Positions 5,365-5,689 of a stretch of 5,689 bases of DNA are shown piece by piece (the stretch's first letter is position 1; each line of letters begins with the position of its first letter). Both the position numbers and the translations under genes were made by a program. A model generated the notes under the pieces. That model ran no database searches and was not told where the DNA came from. It worked only from the letters and a program-made list of their open reading frames with translations. The stretch lies in NCBI GenBank assembly GCA_003249585.1, contig QKIM01000265.1:1-5689 (forward strand), written 5' to 3'. Origin of the DNA: Deltaproteobacteria bacterium (lineage in GTDB: Bacteria; Myxococcota_A; Polyangia; HGW-17).

Positions 5365-5689
5365 GTGTTCATACTCTTGCTCGTATCCCTCGCGCTCCCA
5401 ACGGCCAAGCAGACCGCCTGGTTCGACTTCGCGGGTCCCCGGGAAGATCAGTCTGGACAGTACTCCATCGTGGGGGACGCCCTTCTCGAGGAGAACAGCG
5501 CCCACCTGTCCGAGGCGATGGACTGGTACGCCCCCGGCTGGTCCCACCGTATCAAGATGGTCCTCTCCAACCAGTCTGGACAGACCCTTCCCTATTATCC
5601 CGTACGTATCGACCTGGCGACACTCCCCGCGGAGCTCTTCGACCTGGCCCATGTCAGCGGTCGGGATCTGCGGCTCTTCCTCGACGACG
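5365..5689 (+). CDS. exported DUF2341-like domain protein (3' end beyond the right edge)
   Basis: A GTG start and 108 codons are visible, with no stop before the edge. Residues 1-14 (MFILLLVSLALPTA) look like a short signal peptide, though no basic residue precedes the core. The segment from about 54 to 108 has the DUF2341 pattern: W59-S-H-R62, then an N69-x-S-G72 turn, L-x-Y-Y-P-V80 and a S-G-R-D101-L-R103 motif, followed by the expected acidic turn. DUF2341 is a beta-rich, envelope-exposed domain of unknown function, often joined to LamG-like lectin domains and, in some proteobacteria, to a MotA/TolQ/ExbB proton-channel part further along; whether that is so here cannot be seen. The gene starts 19 nt after the lipoprotein stop with no terminator between them, so co-transcription is likely. 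An exact 12-bp repeat encodes QSGQ twice (residues 29-32 and 70-73). Alternative: another Ig-like or lectin-like exported protein. Confidence 0.72.
   Translation, partial: MFILLLVSLALPTAKQTAWFDFAGPREDQSGQYSIVGDALLEENSAHLSEAMDWYAPGWSHRIKMVLSNQSGQTLPYYPVRIDLATLPAELFDLAHVSGRDLRLFLDD
5449..5583 (+). repeat. exact 12-bp direct repeat in the DUF2341-like gene
   Basis: CAGTCTGGACAG occurs at 5449-5460 and at 5572-5583, in the same reading frame, encoding QSGQ each time. The surrounding sequence does not match, so it is either a chance codon coincidence or a small remnant of duplication. Confidence 0.6.

Overview
The window looks like a piece of chromosome from a high-GC, didermal, myxobacterium-like or other deltaproteobacterium-like organism (Myxococcota or a relative). 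The reasons are strong G/C preference at third codon positions, two FadL-like outer-membrane barrels in tandem, and a lipoprotein with a short Cys-rich head, an Asp/Gly/Pro 'DxG' linker, FG-GAP/VCBS calcium-type repeats and a WNQH...NINEDG motif. That architecture is common in predatory and social deltaproteobacterial lineages. The assignment is an inference from style; there is no rRNA or other phylogenetic marker here except secG.

Layout: positions 1-2126 hold two minus-strand genes for FadL/OmpP1-type outer-membrane proteins. The promoter-proximal one (747-2126) is complete. The second (1-750) overlaps it by 4 bp (ATGA) and runs off the left edge. Positions 2127-2398 are a 272-bp divergent intergenic region, more AT-rich than its surroundings, with three perfect inverted repeats and weak promoter-like elements for both directions. 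Positions 2399-3061 (+) encode SecG, the small Sec translocon subunit. It has a normal two-helix core followed by an unusually long Pro/Ala/Lys/Met/Val tail of about 140 residues, built partly from a 42-bp tandem duplication. Positions 3062-3182 hold a likely extended -10 promoter. Positions 3183-5345 (+) encode a 720-residue secreted lipoprotein predicted to fold as an FG-GAP beta-propeller with a Cys-rich C-terminal domain. Nineteen bases further on, a GTG-started gene (5365 to the right edge) encodes an exported protein whose first 108 residues resemble the DUF2341 domain.

How they fit together: all five genes concern the envelope. The FadL-like pair would form hydrophobic-substrate channels and looks translationally coupled. 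SecG belongs to the machinery that exports every other product here. The lipoprotein and the DUF2341 protein look like a two-gene (or longer) surface-protein operon. No CRISPR array, tRNA, rRNA, insertion sequence or phage gene was seen, and no stretch longer than 300 bp lacks a gene. Both edge genes are truncated only by the window boundary. I did not find a clearly new multi-gene system. The most unusual items are the SecG tail, the paired palindromes in the divergent promoter region, and the FG-GAP lipoprotein/DUF2341 pairing.
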